DNA from: Candidatus Omnitrophota bacterium
GTDB taxonomy: Bacteria; Ratteibacteria; UBA8468; B48-G9; JAFGKM01
DNA: 14,661 bases
Reading direction: 5' to 3'
NCBI GenBank assembly: GCA_023818745.1
Contig: JAMWBY010000029.1
Coordinates: 1-14,661 of the forward strand
This document shows, in pieces, positions 1-7,667 of this stretch. The notes under the pieces are model-generated. The model was given only the letters and a program-made list of their open reading frames with translations. It did no database searches and was not told the origin of the DNA. Made by a program: the position numbers and the translations under genes. How positions within the stretch are numbered: position 1 is the stretch's first letter; the number at the start of each line of letters is the position of its first letter.

Positions 1-271
1 TTTTAAAAAAGTCAACAACTTCTGATTTTTCATCTACTCCCGGACTTATAATAACCATTTCAACATCTTTAAAAAATTCTTTTGTATGTTTTCCTGTTTG
101 AACTTTTGCTCCTTTTTCCTTTAAAATATTTGCCTTTTCTTCAATTTCTGGATTATATTCTTTTTCAGATATATAAACATCAGCACCATTTTCAAGCAAA
201 AAAATACCAGTATCAAAACCACTTATTCCAAGACCAATAATTCCAATTTTTTTCCCTTTAATCTGGTTCAT
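1..271 (-). CDS. murD: MurD, UDP-N-acetylmuramoylalanine--D-glutamate ligase (N-terminal part, runs off window)
   Basis: Adds D-glutamate to UDP-MurNAc-L-Ala in the cytoplasm, the second amino-acid step of peptidoglycan precursor synthesis. Only the first 90 residues are inside the window. They begin MNQIKGKKIGIIGLGISG, a glycine-rich nucleotide-binding loop (residues 9-18) followed by FDTGIFLLENGADVYISE, the Rossmann-like first domain that MurD uses to bind the UDP moiety. An IISPGV motif near residues 73-78 is typical of MurD. The ATP-binding and ligase domains lie to the left of position 1. The ATG overlaps the mraY stop (ATGA), so the two genes should be translationally coupled. Identity rests on the N-terminal domain plus position directly after mraY, where MurD is usual in dcw clusters. 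MurC has a similar N-terminal fold but is less likely here. Confidence 0.9.
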   Translation of the reverse strand, partial: MNQIKGKKIGIIGLGISGFDTGIFLLENGADVYISEKEYNPEIEEKANILKEKGAKVQTGKHTKEFFKDVEMVIISPGVDEKSEVVDFFK

Positions 272-1341
272 CTTATTTTTAAAGTTATTACAGTAAATAA
301 AGCAAGAATTATTCCAACTATCCAGAATCTGACAACAACTTTTGGTTCTGGAACTCCTTTTAATTCAAAATGATGATGAATTGGAGTCATTAAGAAAATT
401 CTTTTTCCTCTTTTCTTGAAAGAAAATACTTGTATTATAACTGATAACGCTTCAATAAGGAAAATTCCTCCAACAAAAATCAAAGAAAGTTCCTGTTTTA
501 CTATAATTGCAAGAAGTCCAATAATTCCACCAAGAGGAAGTGAACCGATATCCCCCATAAAAATCTCTGCAGGATAACAGTTAAACCATAAGAATCCAAG
601 ACATGCCCCAACAAGCGCAGCAGAAAAAACAGTTGTTTCTTCAGCGCCTTTTACAAAAGGAATATTTAAATAATTTGCAAAATTTAAATTACTTACAACA
701 TAGGCAATAATTGCATAGGCAAGTCCTACGGTTAAAACAAGTCCAATGGCAAGTCCATCCATTCCATCTGTCAAATTAACAGCATTTGAGGTTGCAATAA
801 TAATAAAAACTGTAAAGAGAATGAAATACTCTCCAAGGGGTATAATAACATTTTTGAAAAATGGGAGATATAAAGAAGTGTTAAAATTAAGTTTATAATT
901 ATACACAAGAACAAATCCTATAATAAAACCGACAAATATCTGTCCAACAATTTTTACAAGAGGTCTTACTCCTTTATGAGATTTATATTTTAATTTTGTA
1001 TAATCATCTAAAAATCCAATAAATCCAAGAGTAATTGTTAAAAATATAAGAAGTAAAATATATGTGTTTTTTAAATCTGACCATAAAAATACAGAAATAA
1101 GTAAACTTCCGAGAATTAAAAAACCACCCATTGTAGGTGTTTTTTCTTTTTTGTCTTCTCTGAAATTTAAAAGTAAATTGGGATAGCAGAAATTTTTAAG
1201 TTTGTTTATTATTCTTCTTCCAAATAAAATTGAAAATAATAGAGAAGTAAATATTGCAAGAGACGCTCTAACTGTTACATATCTGAAAATATTAAATCCA
1301 AACCAAAAATCAGTTAATGAATATAAAAATTTATATAACAT
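268..1341 (-). CDS. mraY: MraY, phospho-N-acetylmuramoyl-pentapeptide transferase
   Basis: Integral membrane enzyme that moves phospho-MurNAc-pentapeptide from UDP to undecaprenyl phosphate, making lipid I. The 357-residue length is normal for the family. Family signatures are all visible: the Asp pair in LDDYTK (residues 111-116), NLTDGMDGL (189-197), FMGDIGSLPLGG (261-272) and PIHHHFEL (320-327), which carries the conserved His cluster. About ten hydrophobic segments span the chain, starting near residues 21-40 and ending at 340-355. The start codon shares one base with the murF stop (TAATG) and the stop overlaps the murD start (ATGA). No independent promoter is apparent. Key catalytic Asp residues are intact, so the enzyme should be active. 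Confidence 0.97.
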   Translation of the reverse strand: MLYKFLYSLTDFWFGFNIFRYVTVRASLAIFTSLLFSILFGRRIINKLKNFCYPNLLLNFREDKKEKTPTMGGFLILGSLLISVFLWSDLKNTYILLLIFLTITLGFIGFLDDYTKLKYKSHKGVRPLVKIVGQIFVGFIIGFVLVYNYKLNFNTSLYLPFFKNVIIPLGEYFILFTVFIIIATSNAVNLTDGMDGLAIGLVLTVGLAYAIIAYVVSNLNFANYLNIPFVKGAEETTVFSAALVGACLGFLWFNCYPAEIFMGDIGSLPLGGIIGLLAIIVKQELSLIFVGGIFLIEALSVIIQVFSFKKRGKRIFLMTPIHHHFELKGVPEPKVVVRFWIVGIILALFTVITLKIR

Positions 1342-2681
1342 TAAATCTCCTTTTTCAAAAAATCAACTATTCTTTCCATTTTAAGAAATCTTGAGCCCTT
1401 TATAAAAATTGTATCTTCATTTTTGATTGTTTTTTTTAAATATTTTAATAATTCTTCTAAATGGTAAAAATGGTTTCCCTTTTTTGAAACATCAGAAATA
1501 ATTTTACTTTTTTCTCCAAATGTTAAAAGAATATCAATGTTTAACTTTTTAACAAGAGTACCTATGTAATAATGATAGAAATTTGTAAATTTCCCAAGTT
1601 CAGCCATATCTCCTAAAATAACAATTTTTCTTTTTAATGGTTTTTTGTCCAGACATATAAGAGCATTTCTAAGAGAATTTGGATTTGAGTTATAACTTTC
1701 ATCAATTATTTGGATTTTATTTTTTATAAAATCGCCTCTTCCAGATAAAGGTTTTGTATTTAAAAGAACATCTTCAATATATTTTTTTTGTATTTCAAAC
1801 TTTTCTGCGAAAGCAATACCAAAAAGTCCAGAATAAATAAAAGAATTGTTCCAGAAATTCATTTTATATTTTTTCATATTGTGCTCAAAAATAAAATAAT
1901 CAATACCCTCTTCAACAATCTTTCCATTTATATCGCCCTTTTTTTTCACTCCAATTGATATTATATTTTTACTCTTTGCCTTATTTTTAAGATAATAAAA
2001 AAATAAATCATCTCTATTGAGAAAAACAATTTTTTCACCTGTTAAGTTTTTAAAAATTTCTGCTTTTGCATCTGCAATTTCTTTTCTGTTTTTGAAAAAT
2101 CCAATATGAGCAATTCCTACATTTGTAATTACAGATATATCAGGGATACATATCCTACTTAAATAATCAATTTCCCCCTTTTTATTCATCCCCATTTCAA
2201 AGACACCAAATTTAGTTTTTCTATCTGCATTGAGAATTGAAATAGGGAGGCCTATCTCATTATTAAAATTTCCAATTGTACTTACTGTATTAAATTTTTC
2301 AGAAAGGATATTTTTTATAATCTCTTTTGTAGTTGTTTTCCCATCGCTTCCTGTTATTCCTACAACATGCATATTTAAATTTTTTCTATAATTCCTACTT
2401 ATATCACCAAGTGCTTTAAGTGTATCTTTAACCTTTATTAAAAGAAATGAATTTTGAATTTGATATCTTTCAGAAACAATCACTCCAATTGCCCCTTTTT
2501 TAAATGCCTCTTTCACGAAATTATGACCATCATATTTTTCTCCTTTTAAAGCAATAAAAATTTCTCCTTTTTTTAGTGTTCTTGTATCTGTTGAGATTCC
2601 TTTTACAAAAACATCTTTATATCTTTTATTAACATTTCCCTTACACCAGAAAATGATTTCACTCAATTTTACTTTTTCCAT
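1341..2681 (-). CDS. murF: MurF, UDP-N-acetylmuramoyl-tripeptide--D-alanyl-D-alanine ligase
   Basis: Cytoplasmic ATP-dependent ligase that adds D-Ala-D-Ala to UDP-MurNAc-tripeptide, completing the pentapeptide that MraY uses next. The 446-residue protein has the Mur ligase plan: N-terminal UDP-substrate domain with STDTR (30-34) and the FIALKGEKYDGHNF stretch, a central ATPase domain with P-loop GITGSDGKTTTK (108-119), NNEIGLP (140-146), EMGMNKKGEI (162-171) and NVGIAHIGFF, and a C-terminal domain with DESYNSNPNS (327-336), LGDMAELG (356-363) and KGSRFLKME (428-436). NNEIGLP and DESYNSNP distinguish MurF from MurE. One base separates its ATG from the murE stop. The upstream AGGA is about a dozen bases away, so initiation probably relies on coupling. 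Confidence 0.96.
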   Translation of the reverse strand: MEKVKLSEIIFWCKGNVNKRYKDVFVKGISTDTRTLKKGEIFIALKGEKYDGHNFVKEAFKKGAIGVIVSERYQIQNSFLLIKVKDTLKALGDISRNYRKNLNMHVVGITGSDGKTTTKEIIKNILSEKFNTVSTIGNFNNEIGLPISILNADRKTKFGVFEMGMNKKGEIDYLSRICIPDISVITNVGIAHIGFFKNRKEIADAKAEIFKNLTGEKIVFLNRDDLFFYYLKNKAKSKNIISIGVKKKGDINGKIVEEGIDYFIFEHNMKKYKMNFWNNSFIYSGLFGIAFAEKFEIQKKYIEDVLLNTKPLSGRGDFIKNKIQIIDESYNSNPNSLRNALICLDKKPLKRKIVILGDMAELGKFTNFYHYYIGTLVKKLNIDILLTFGEKSKIISDVSKKGNHFYHLEELLKYLKKTIKNEDTIFIKGSRFLKMERIVDFLKKEI

Positions 2682-2682
2682 T

Positions 2683-4200
2683 TTATAAAAGTGTTTCCTG
2701 CTTTCTTTTTTCCATCAATTCTTTTATCGCTTTTTTTGCTTCTTCTCTATCATCAAATGGTATTGTTACATCTTTTAAAATCTGAAATGTTTCATGACCC
2801 TTTCCAGCAATAACAACGCAATCATTATTTTTTGCCATAGAAATACCTTCATAAATTGCCTGTTTTCTGTCTGGAATTGCAACACATTTTTTCTTTAAGT
2901 AAAAAGGTATTCCATCTTCAATATCCTTTATTATTTTTAAAGGGTCTTCAGTTCTTGGATTATCAGAAGTAATAATAACAAAATCAGCCATTTTTACAGC
3001 AACTTTACCCATAAGAGGTCTTTTGGTTTTATCTCTATCTCCACCACATCCAAAAATAAGTATAGTTCTTCTTGGGTTTAAACTTTTGACAGAAAGTAAT
3101 AAATTTTTAAGTGCCTGATATGTATGAGCATAATCTACAATAACTGAAAAATCCTGTCCTGCTTTTATAAACTCAAATCTACCAGGGATATTTTCTACTT
3201 TTAAAAATGCTCTTTGAACTATATCATATGAAATTTTATATGTATAAGCAAAAGCAATTCCTGACAATAAATTATAAACATTCCCAAGACCATGCAATTT
3301 ACTCTGAAATGTTAACTTTTCTTTTTCTATTTCAACCTCAATAGAAGTTCCTTCCATGGTGATATTATAATTTAATAGTTTAATAACAGAATTTTTATTT
3401 CTTCCAAAAGTTATAAAGTCAATTCCACTTTTTTTACATCCCTTCAAAAATGTTTTAGAATATTGAGAATCAAGATTTATTATCGCATATTTATTTTTCT
3501 TATTACTTTCTTTTAAATACTTTGTGAAAAAAAGAAGTTTAGTATAGAGATAATTTTTGAATGTTTTATGATAATCCAAATGTTCATGAGAGGAAATATT
3601 TGTGAAAATACCTGCGTCAAAATCAATTCCTTCTATTCTTTTCTGGTTAATTCCATGAGAAGAAACTTCCATCACAACACCTTTACAATTATTTTCTGTC
3701 ATTTGGTAAAGCATTTCTATTAAGTCAAGAGATTCAGGGGTTGTGTTTGTTGACATTATTTTTCTTTCTCCAATTTCATAAAATATCGTTCCAATAAGAC
3801 CTGTATTTATTCCACTTTCATTAAGTATTTCTCTTATTATAAAACTTGTCGTTGTTTTTCCATTTGTTCCTGTTATTCCAATAACATTTAATCTTTTTGA
3901 TGGAAAGGAATAAAAAACATTTCCTATTTCACTTAATGTTTCTTTTGTGTCTTCAACAAGAATTTCAGTAATATCGGAAGGTAAAATTGAAGGTCTTTTG
4001 CTTACAACTACACATTTTGCTCCTCTTGATATTGCGTCGTTTATAAAATTATGTCCATCCTGTTTTGTTCCTTTGATTGCTACAAAAACATAATTTTCTT
4101 TTATTTTTCTTGAATCATAAGCAATCCCCTCTACTTCAAAATTATTTAGATTAAAAACCTTTTTCTTTTTAATATCCCTAATCAATTCTTTTAATTTCAT
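2683..4200 (-). CDS. murE: MurE, UDP-MurNAc-L-Ala-D-Glu--meso-diaminopimelate ligase
   Basis: Adds the third residue of the peptidoglycan stem peptide. Seen at 505 residues: N-terminal domain with DSR (29-31) and AIKGTKQDGHNF, P-loop GITGTNGKTTT (108-118), TNTTPESLDL (151-160), EVSSHGINQKR (178-188), NISSHEHLDYH (201-211), the YLYTKLLFF stretch holding the Lys that is carbamylated in Mur ligases, and GDRDKTKRP (387-395). DNPRTEDP (413-420) contains DNPR, the motif associated with meso-diaminopimelate in E. coli MurE, so meso-DAP is the likely substrate rather than lysine. I chose the ATG at 4200; an in-frame TTG at 4215 would add five residues. Neither has a clear Shine-Dalgarno site. The ATG start overlaps the end of ftsI by 23 bases, so translational coupling is likely. 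Confidence 0.95.
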   Translation of the reverse strand: MKLKELIRDIKKKKVFNLNNFEVEGIAYDSRKIKENYVFVAIKGTKQDGHNFINDAISRGAKCVVVSKRPSILPSDITEILVEDTKETLSEIGNVFYSFPSKRLNVIGITGTNGKTTTSFIIREILNESGINTGLIGTIFYEIGERKIMSTNTTPESLDLIEMLYQMTENNCKGVVMEVSSHGINQKRIEGIDFDAGIFTNISSHEHLDYHKTFKNYLYTKLLFFTKYLKESNKKNKYAIINLDSQYSKTFLKGCKKSGIDFITFGRNKNSVIKLLNYNITMEGTSIEVEIEKEKLTFQSKLHGLGNVYNLLSGIAFAYTYKISYDIVQRAFLKVENIPGRFEFIKAGQDFSVIVDYAHTYQALKNLLLSVKSLNPRRTILIFGCGGDRDKTKRPLMGKVAVKMADFVIITSDNPRTEDPLKIIKDIEDGIPFYLKKKCVAIPDRKQAIYEGISMAKNNDCVVIAGKGHETFQILKDVTIPFDDREEAKKAIKELMEKRKQETLL

Positions 4201-5950
4201 TTTTTTTGAATACAATTTTTAAATTTTTTTCAGGTGGAATTTCATAATAGTTTATTATTCTTGCAAGAATATTTCTAAAAATTGGAGCAGCAACCAGTCC
4301 GCCATAATAAACGCCCTGTGGTTCATCAACATTTACTGAAATGGCAATATTTTTCTTTTTGCTTAATAAAAAACCAACAAAAGAAGAAACATATTTCCCC
4401 TTTATATAAGTTCCACCTATTGCTTTTTGTGCAGTTCCTGTTTTGCCATATATATGGTATCCTTTAATTTCAGCAGCATGTGCTGTCCCTTCCTCGCTAA
4501 CGACTTGTTCAAGCATTTCTTTTACTAAATTTACTGTTTGACTTGACAAAATTTGTATTTTTTCATTTTTATAATTTTCAATTTCACTATCTTTTATTTC
4601 TTTTATTAAATGTGGTTTCACAAGGTAACCTCCATTTGCAAAAACAGATATTGCTCTTATTCCTTGAACTGAAGTTATTCCTACTTCCTGACCGATAGGT
4701 ATTGCTGTAATTGAATAAGAAGACCATTTTTCAATAGGTCTAAAGATTCCCGATGTTTCACCCGGTAAATCAATACCTGTTTTTTCTCCAAATTTAAATC
4801 TTTTACAATATTCATAAAGTTTTTCTTCTCCAAGAGACATTGCTATTTTAACAGTTCCTATATTACTTGATTTAACAACAACATCTTTAAAGGTTAAAAG
4901 TCCATATGGATGAACATCATGTAAATAGTGGTTTCTTACAAACCATTTTCCATATTCACACATAATTGGCGAGTTTGGATTAAATAAGTTTTCTTCAATT
5001 GCAGCGGCAGCAGTTACAATTTTAAAAACTGAGCCTGGCTCAAAAAGGTCTGTTACACATTTATTTCTTATAATTTCAAACTCAAAACTTCCTGGGTTGT
5101 TAATATCATAATCAGGATAATTCGCAAGAGCAAGAATTTCACCATTATCTGGGTCCATAACAATAACTGAAATATTTTTGGGATTAAATTTACTAAATGC
5201 ATTTTTAATTTCTTCTTCAACTATAAATTGAATATTTGAATCAATTGTCAATGTTATATCTGTTCCCCTTTTTTCTTTTATGAGAACCTTTTTCACAGAA
5301 AGGATTAAATTTCCAAGGCCGTCCTTTAAAACTAAATATAAGCCATCCTTTCCTTTTAATATAGCGTCATAAAAATATTCAATTCCCTCTTTTCCATTTC
5401 CATCTACATCTGTAAAACCAATTATATGACAGGCATGTTTTCCATAAGGATAAATTCTTTTAAGTTTCTTTTCTATATGTATGCCTTTAATTTTTTCTTG
5501 TTTTATTTTTTCATACTCTTGAAAAGGAATATCCTTTTTTATTAATGCATAGGGTTCATTTATCAATTTATCAATATGGTTTTTTTCAATTTTTAAAATT
5601 TCTGATAATTTATCTTTTAAGTAATTTAAATAAGATGGATTTTTTTCCTTTAAATTATTTATCATCCATGTGTCAAAATAAATTGAGAAAGATTCTAAAT
5701 TGGAAGTAAGAATTTTTCCATTTCTATCTTTAATTAAACCTCTTTCACCTTGGACTTTCACATTTACATATTTTGTTTTTCTGTCAACTTTTTCATATTT
5801 AGAATAACTTATTATTTGAAGTTGAAAAAGTCGCCAGAATATAATAAAAAAGCCAATAAAAAATATTAATTTGGTATATCTAATTCTTCTATTTAAAATA
5901 TCACCTTGTTCCTGCTTCAAGAATCCAAGTTTCGGAAACCAAATTTTCAT
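4178..5950 (-). CDS. ftsI: FtsI/PBP2-type septal peptidoglycan transpeptidase (class B penicillin-binding protein)
   Basis: Membrane-anchored transpeptidase that crosslinks septal peptidoglycan. The 590-residue chain has a short cytoplasmic tail, one membrane segment around residues 27-46, a dimerisation domain beginning with RGLIKDRNGKILTSNLESFS (70-89), and a penicillin-binding domain with the three active-site motifs: SVFK (catalytic Ser307, Lys310), SSN (361-363) and KTGTAQ (503-508). No PASTA repeats follow, so it resembles the Gram-negative-type FtsI. AAGGGAG lies just upstream of the ATG at 5950 and fixes this start, even though it sits 50 bases inside ftsL. Its 3' end overlaps the murE start. 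Position after ftsL and before murE supports the division role over the elongation PBP2. Confidence 0.95.
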   Translation of the reverse strand: MKIWFPKLGFLKQEQGDILNRRIRYTKLIFFIGFFIIFWRLFQLQIISYSKYEKVDRKTKYVNVKVQGERGLIKDRNGKILTSNLESFSIYFDTWMINNLKEKNPSYLNYLKDKLSEILKIEKNHIDKLINEPYALIKKDIPFQEYEKIKQEKIKGIHIEKKLKRIYPYGKHACHIIGFTDVDGNGKEGIEYFYDAILKGKDGLYLVLKDGLGNLILSVKKVLIKEKRGTDITLTIDSNIQFIVEEEIKNAFSKFNPKNISVIVMDPDNGEILALANYPDYDINNPGSFEFEIIRNKCVTDLFEPGSVFKIVTAAAAIEENLFNPNSPIMCEYGKWFVRNHYLHDVHPYGLLTFKDVVVKSSNIGTVKIAMSLGEEKLYEYCKRFKFGEKTGIDLPGETSGIFRPIEKWSSYSITAIPIGQEVGITSVQGIRAISVFANGGYLVKPHLIKEIKDSEIENYKNEKIQILSSQTVNLVKEMLEQVVSEEGTAHAAEIKGYHIYGKTGTAQKAIGGTYIKGKYVSSFVGFLLSKKKNIAISVNVDEPQGVYYGGLVAAPIFRNILARIINYYEIPPEKNLKIVFKKNEIKRID

Positions 5951-6233
5951 TTTCTCCCTTCACTTTTAAAAAACACCAATCTTTTGGAACTGTAAGAATA
6001 ATATTTTTCTCTTTTGCTAATTTTTCAATATTTTCTGGTGTTATTAATTTTGTAAATTGTAAATTGTAATTTTTATTTAATAAACTTAAATATTCATATT
6101 CTTCTTTGACTTTTGCTATTTTATATCCTATGTGGATGATTTTGAGAGAAAAAAAAGCATAGACAAGAAGATAAAATGTACATAGAGTATAAAAAAACAT
6201 CTTTAAATTTTCTCTATTTTTTTTCCTTTTCAT
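5901..6233 (-). CDS. ftsL: FtsL-like small bitopic division protein
   Basis: A 110-residue protein with a basic cytoplasmic start (MKRKKNRENLK), one hydrophobic membrane segment around residues 12-33, and a short periplasmic helical stretch with heptad-like spacing (about 36-60, IAKVKEEYEYLSLLNKNY), ending in a segment with ITPENIEKLAKEKNI. This plan, the length and the position between rsmH and ftsI match FtsL, which recruits and activates FtsI-FtsW with FtsB. FtsL is poorly conserved in sequence, so the call depends largely on topology and position. The ATG overlaps the rsmH stop (ATGA) with AGGTG eight bases upstream. The last 50 bases also encode the FtsI N-terminus in another frame. Confidence 0.8.
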   Translation of the reverse strand: MKRKKNRENLKMFFYTLCTFYLLVYAFFSLKIIHIGYKIAKVKEEYEYLSLLNKNYNLQFTKLITPENIEKLAKEKNIILTVPKDWCFLKVKGENENLVSETWILEAGTR

Positions 6234-7117
6234 ATTTTTTCACCTATTCTTAATTTTGCACTTCTGCTTAAAGGATTTTCTTTAATTTCTTTTTCAGATG
6301 GAATAATAGGTTTTTTTGTAAGAATCTTAATTTCTGCCATTTCTCTGAAAAAATTTTTTACAATTCTATCCTCAAGAGAGTTAAAACTTATAACCAAAAT
6401 TCTTCCACCTTTTTCAAGAAAGTTCAAAGCATTTTCCATTCCTTTTCTTAAACAGTTTAATTCATCATTAACAGCAATTCTTAAAGCGAGAAAAAATCTT
6501 GTTGCAGGATGTATTTTTTTCTTTTCTCTAAAATTACGGCATATAAAATCAGAAAATTCTTTTGTGGTTTCAAAAAATTTTTTTCTTCTTCTTTCAATAA
6601 TTTTATCAACAATTTTTTCACAATTTTTTATTTCCCCATAATTTTTAAATATATAGATTAAATCCAATCTGTTCCATTTATTCAAAATATCAAAGGCCTT
6701 CATATTCAAAGAACTATCATATCTCATATCAAGTGGACCATCAATTTGAAAACTAAAACCCCTTTTTCCATCTAAAAGTTGAAGTTTTGAAAAACCAAGA
6801 TCAAATAAAAATCCGTCTACTTTATCAATTTTTTCATTTTTAAGTATTACATTTAAATTTTCAAAACCGCCTTTAATAAAGGTTACATTATTAAAATCCT
6901 TTAAGTTTTCTTTTGCTATTTCAAGCATTTTTTCGTCTTTATCAATACAGATTAAAAAAATTTTTTTCCCTGTTGATAATAAGTATTTACTGTGTCCACC
7001 TGGTCCACAAGTACAATCTACATAGATTTTTCCGTCTTGTAAATTTATCCATTTAAGCACTTCTTCCTTTAAAACTGGATAATGTTCATTCAAAAATTTT
7101 TTCTGAGATTTCACCAT
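6230..7117 (-). CDS. rsmH: RsmH (MraW), 16S rRNA m4C1402 methyltransferase
   Basis: S-adenosylmethionine-dependent enzyme that methylates N4 of cytidine 1402 in the ribosomal decoding centre. Seen in order: EHYPVLKEEVL (11-21), the SAM-binding loop VDCTCGPGGHS (33-43), LFDLGFSKLQL (104-114), RGFSFQIDGPLDMRYD (119-134), HPATRFFLALRIAVNDEL (203-220) and the C-terminal NPLSRSAKLR. These are hallmark RsmH blocks. The start is uncertain. ATG at 7117 gives 295 residues and a 32-base overlap with mraZ; an upstream ATG at 7147 would give 305 residues and a longer overlap; a TTG at 7093 is also possible, since family members usually begin just before the HYPVL block. None has a convincing ribosome site, so coupling to mraZ translation is probable. 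Confidence 0.95.
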   Translation of the reverse strand: MVKSQKKFLNEHYPVLKEEVLKWINLQDGKIYVDCTCGPGGHSKYLLSTGKKIFLICIDKDEKMLEIAKENLKDFNNVTFIKGGFENLNVILKNEKIDKVDGFLFDLGFSKLQLLDGKRGFSFQIDGPLDMRYDSSLNMKAFDILNKWNRLDLIYIFKNYGEIKNCEKIVDKIIERRRKKFFETTKEFSDFICRNFREKKKIHPATRFFLALRIAVNDELNCLRKGMENALNFLEKGGRILVISFNSLEDRIVKNFFREMAEIKILTKKPIIPSEKEIKENPLSRSAKLRIGEKI

Positions 7118-7526
7118 AAGATGAAAAATATTTGTTATAAAACTCATTCCATTTTATCTCATCCCATATTTCTATTCTCTTTCCCGCACCTATTATTACA
7201 ACATTTTCTTTTATCTCAGCATACTCAATTAATTGAACCGGTATTAAAATCCTTCCCTGATTGTCAATTTTTTCCTTAAAAGAACCAGAATAAAAAAACC
7301 TTGTAAAAACTCTTGGATTTCCTTTTGTAAAGGATAAATCATTTATTTTTTCTCCCTGTTCTTCAAAAGTTGTCTCTGTAAAGATAAATAAACACTTTTC
7401 AATTCCCTTTGTTATATAAATATTATTGCTGGAATTGTCTTTTTTTATTTGCTCTCTCAAACGGGAAGGAATAACAATTCTTCCCTGTTTATCAATTTTG
7501 CTCCTATATTCACCAAAATATACCAT
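7086..7526 (-). CDS. mraZ: MraZ, AbrB-fold transcriptional regulator of the dcw cluster
   Basis: First gene of the division and cell wall cluster. The 146-residue protein holds two SpoVT/AbrB-like half-domains, each with the MraZ signature: DKQGRIVIPSRLR (12-24) and DNQGRILIPVQLIEY (88-102). MraZ proteins form ring oligomers and bind repeats in their own promoter, usually repressing the cluster. Here the family identity is clear, but I do not see the usual short GGG-containing direct repeats upstream. The ATG at 7526 has AAAGG seven to eleven bases upstream, and a TTGACA/TTTAAT promoter lies directly before it. Its end overlaps the start of rsmH. Confidence 0.96.
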   Translation of the reverse strand: MVYFGEYRSKIDKQGRIVIPSRLREQIKKDNSSNNIYITKGIEKCLFIFTETTFEEQGEKINDLSFTKGNPRVFTRFFYSGSFKEKIDNQGRILIPVQLIEYAEIKENVVIIGAGKRIEIWDEIKWNEFYNKYFSSYGEISEKIFE

Positions 7527-7544
7527 TTTTTACCTTTTTTATAA

Positions 7545-7573
7545 ATTAAATACTCTCTTATAATTTTTGTCAA
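7545..7573 (-). promoter_or_regulatory. Sigma-70-type promoter for the dcw cluster
   Basis: On the minus strand TTGACA (7573-7568) is followed by exactly 17 bases and TTTAAT (7550-7545), five of six bases matching TATAAT. Expected transcription start is near 7538, which leaves only about a dozen untranslated bases carrying the AAAGG ribosome site before the mraZ ATG. Inferred from consensus only. Confidence 0.65.
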
Positions 7574-7667
7574 ATTTTTTAAAAATTAAATGCTACTAAT
7601 TTGAAATATTGAGAGATTTAAATCTATAAAAGGCACCAATAGTTAGATTTTTAAAGTGTTAAATGGA

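Noticed and set aside
7619..7650. Terminator hairpin after the isomerase gene (AAATCTA...TAGATTT)
   Set aside because: Only seven A/T-rich pairs, a 17-base loop, and no T tract in the direction of transcription.
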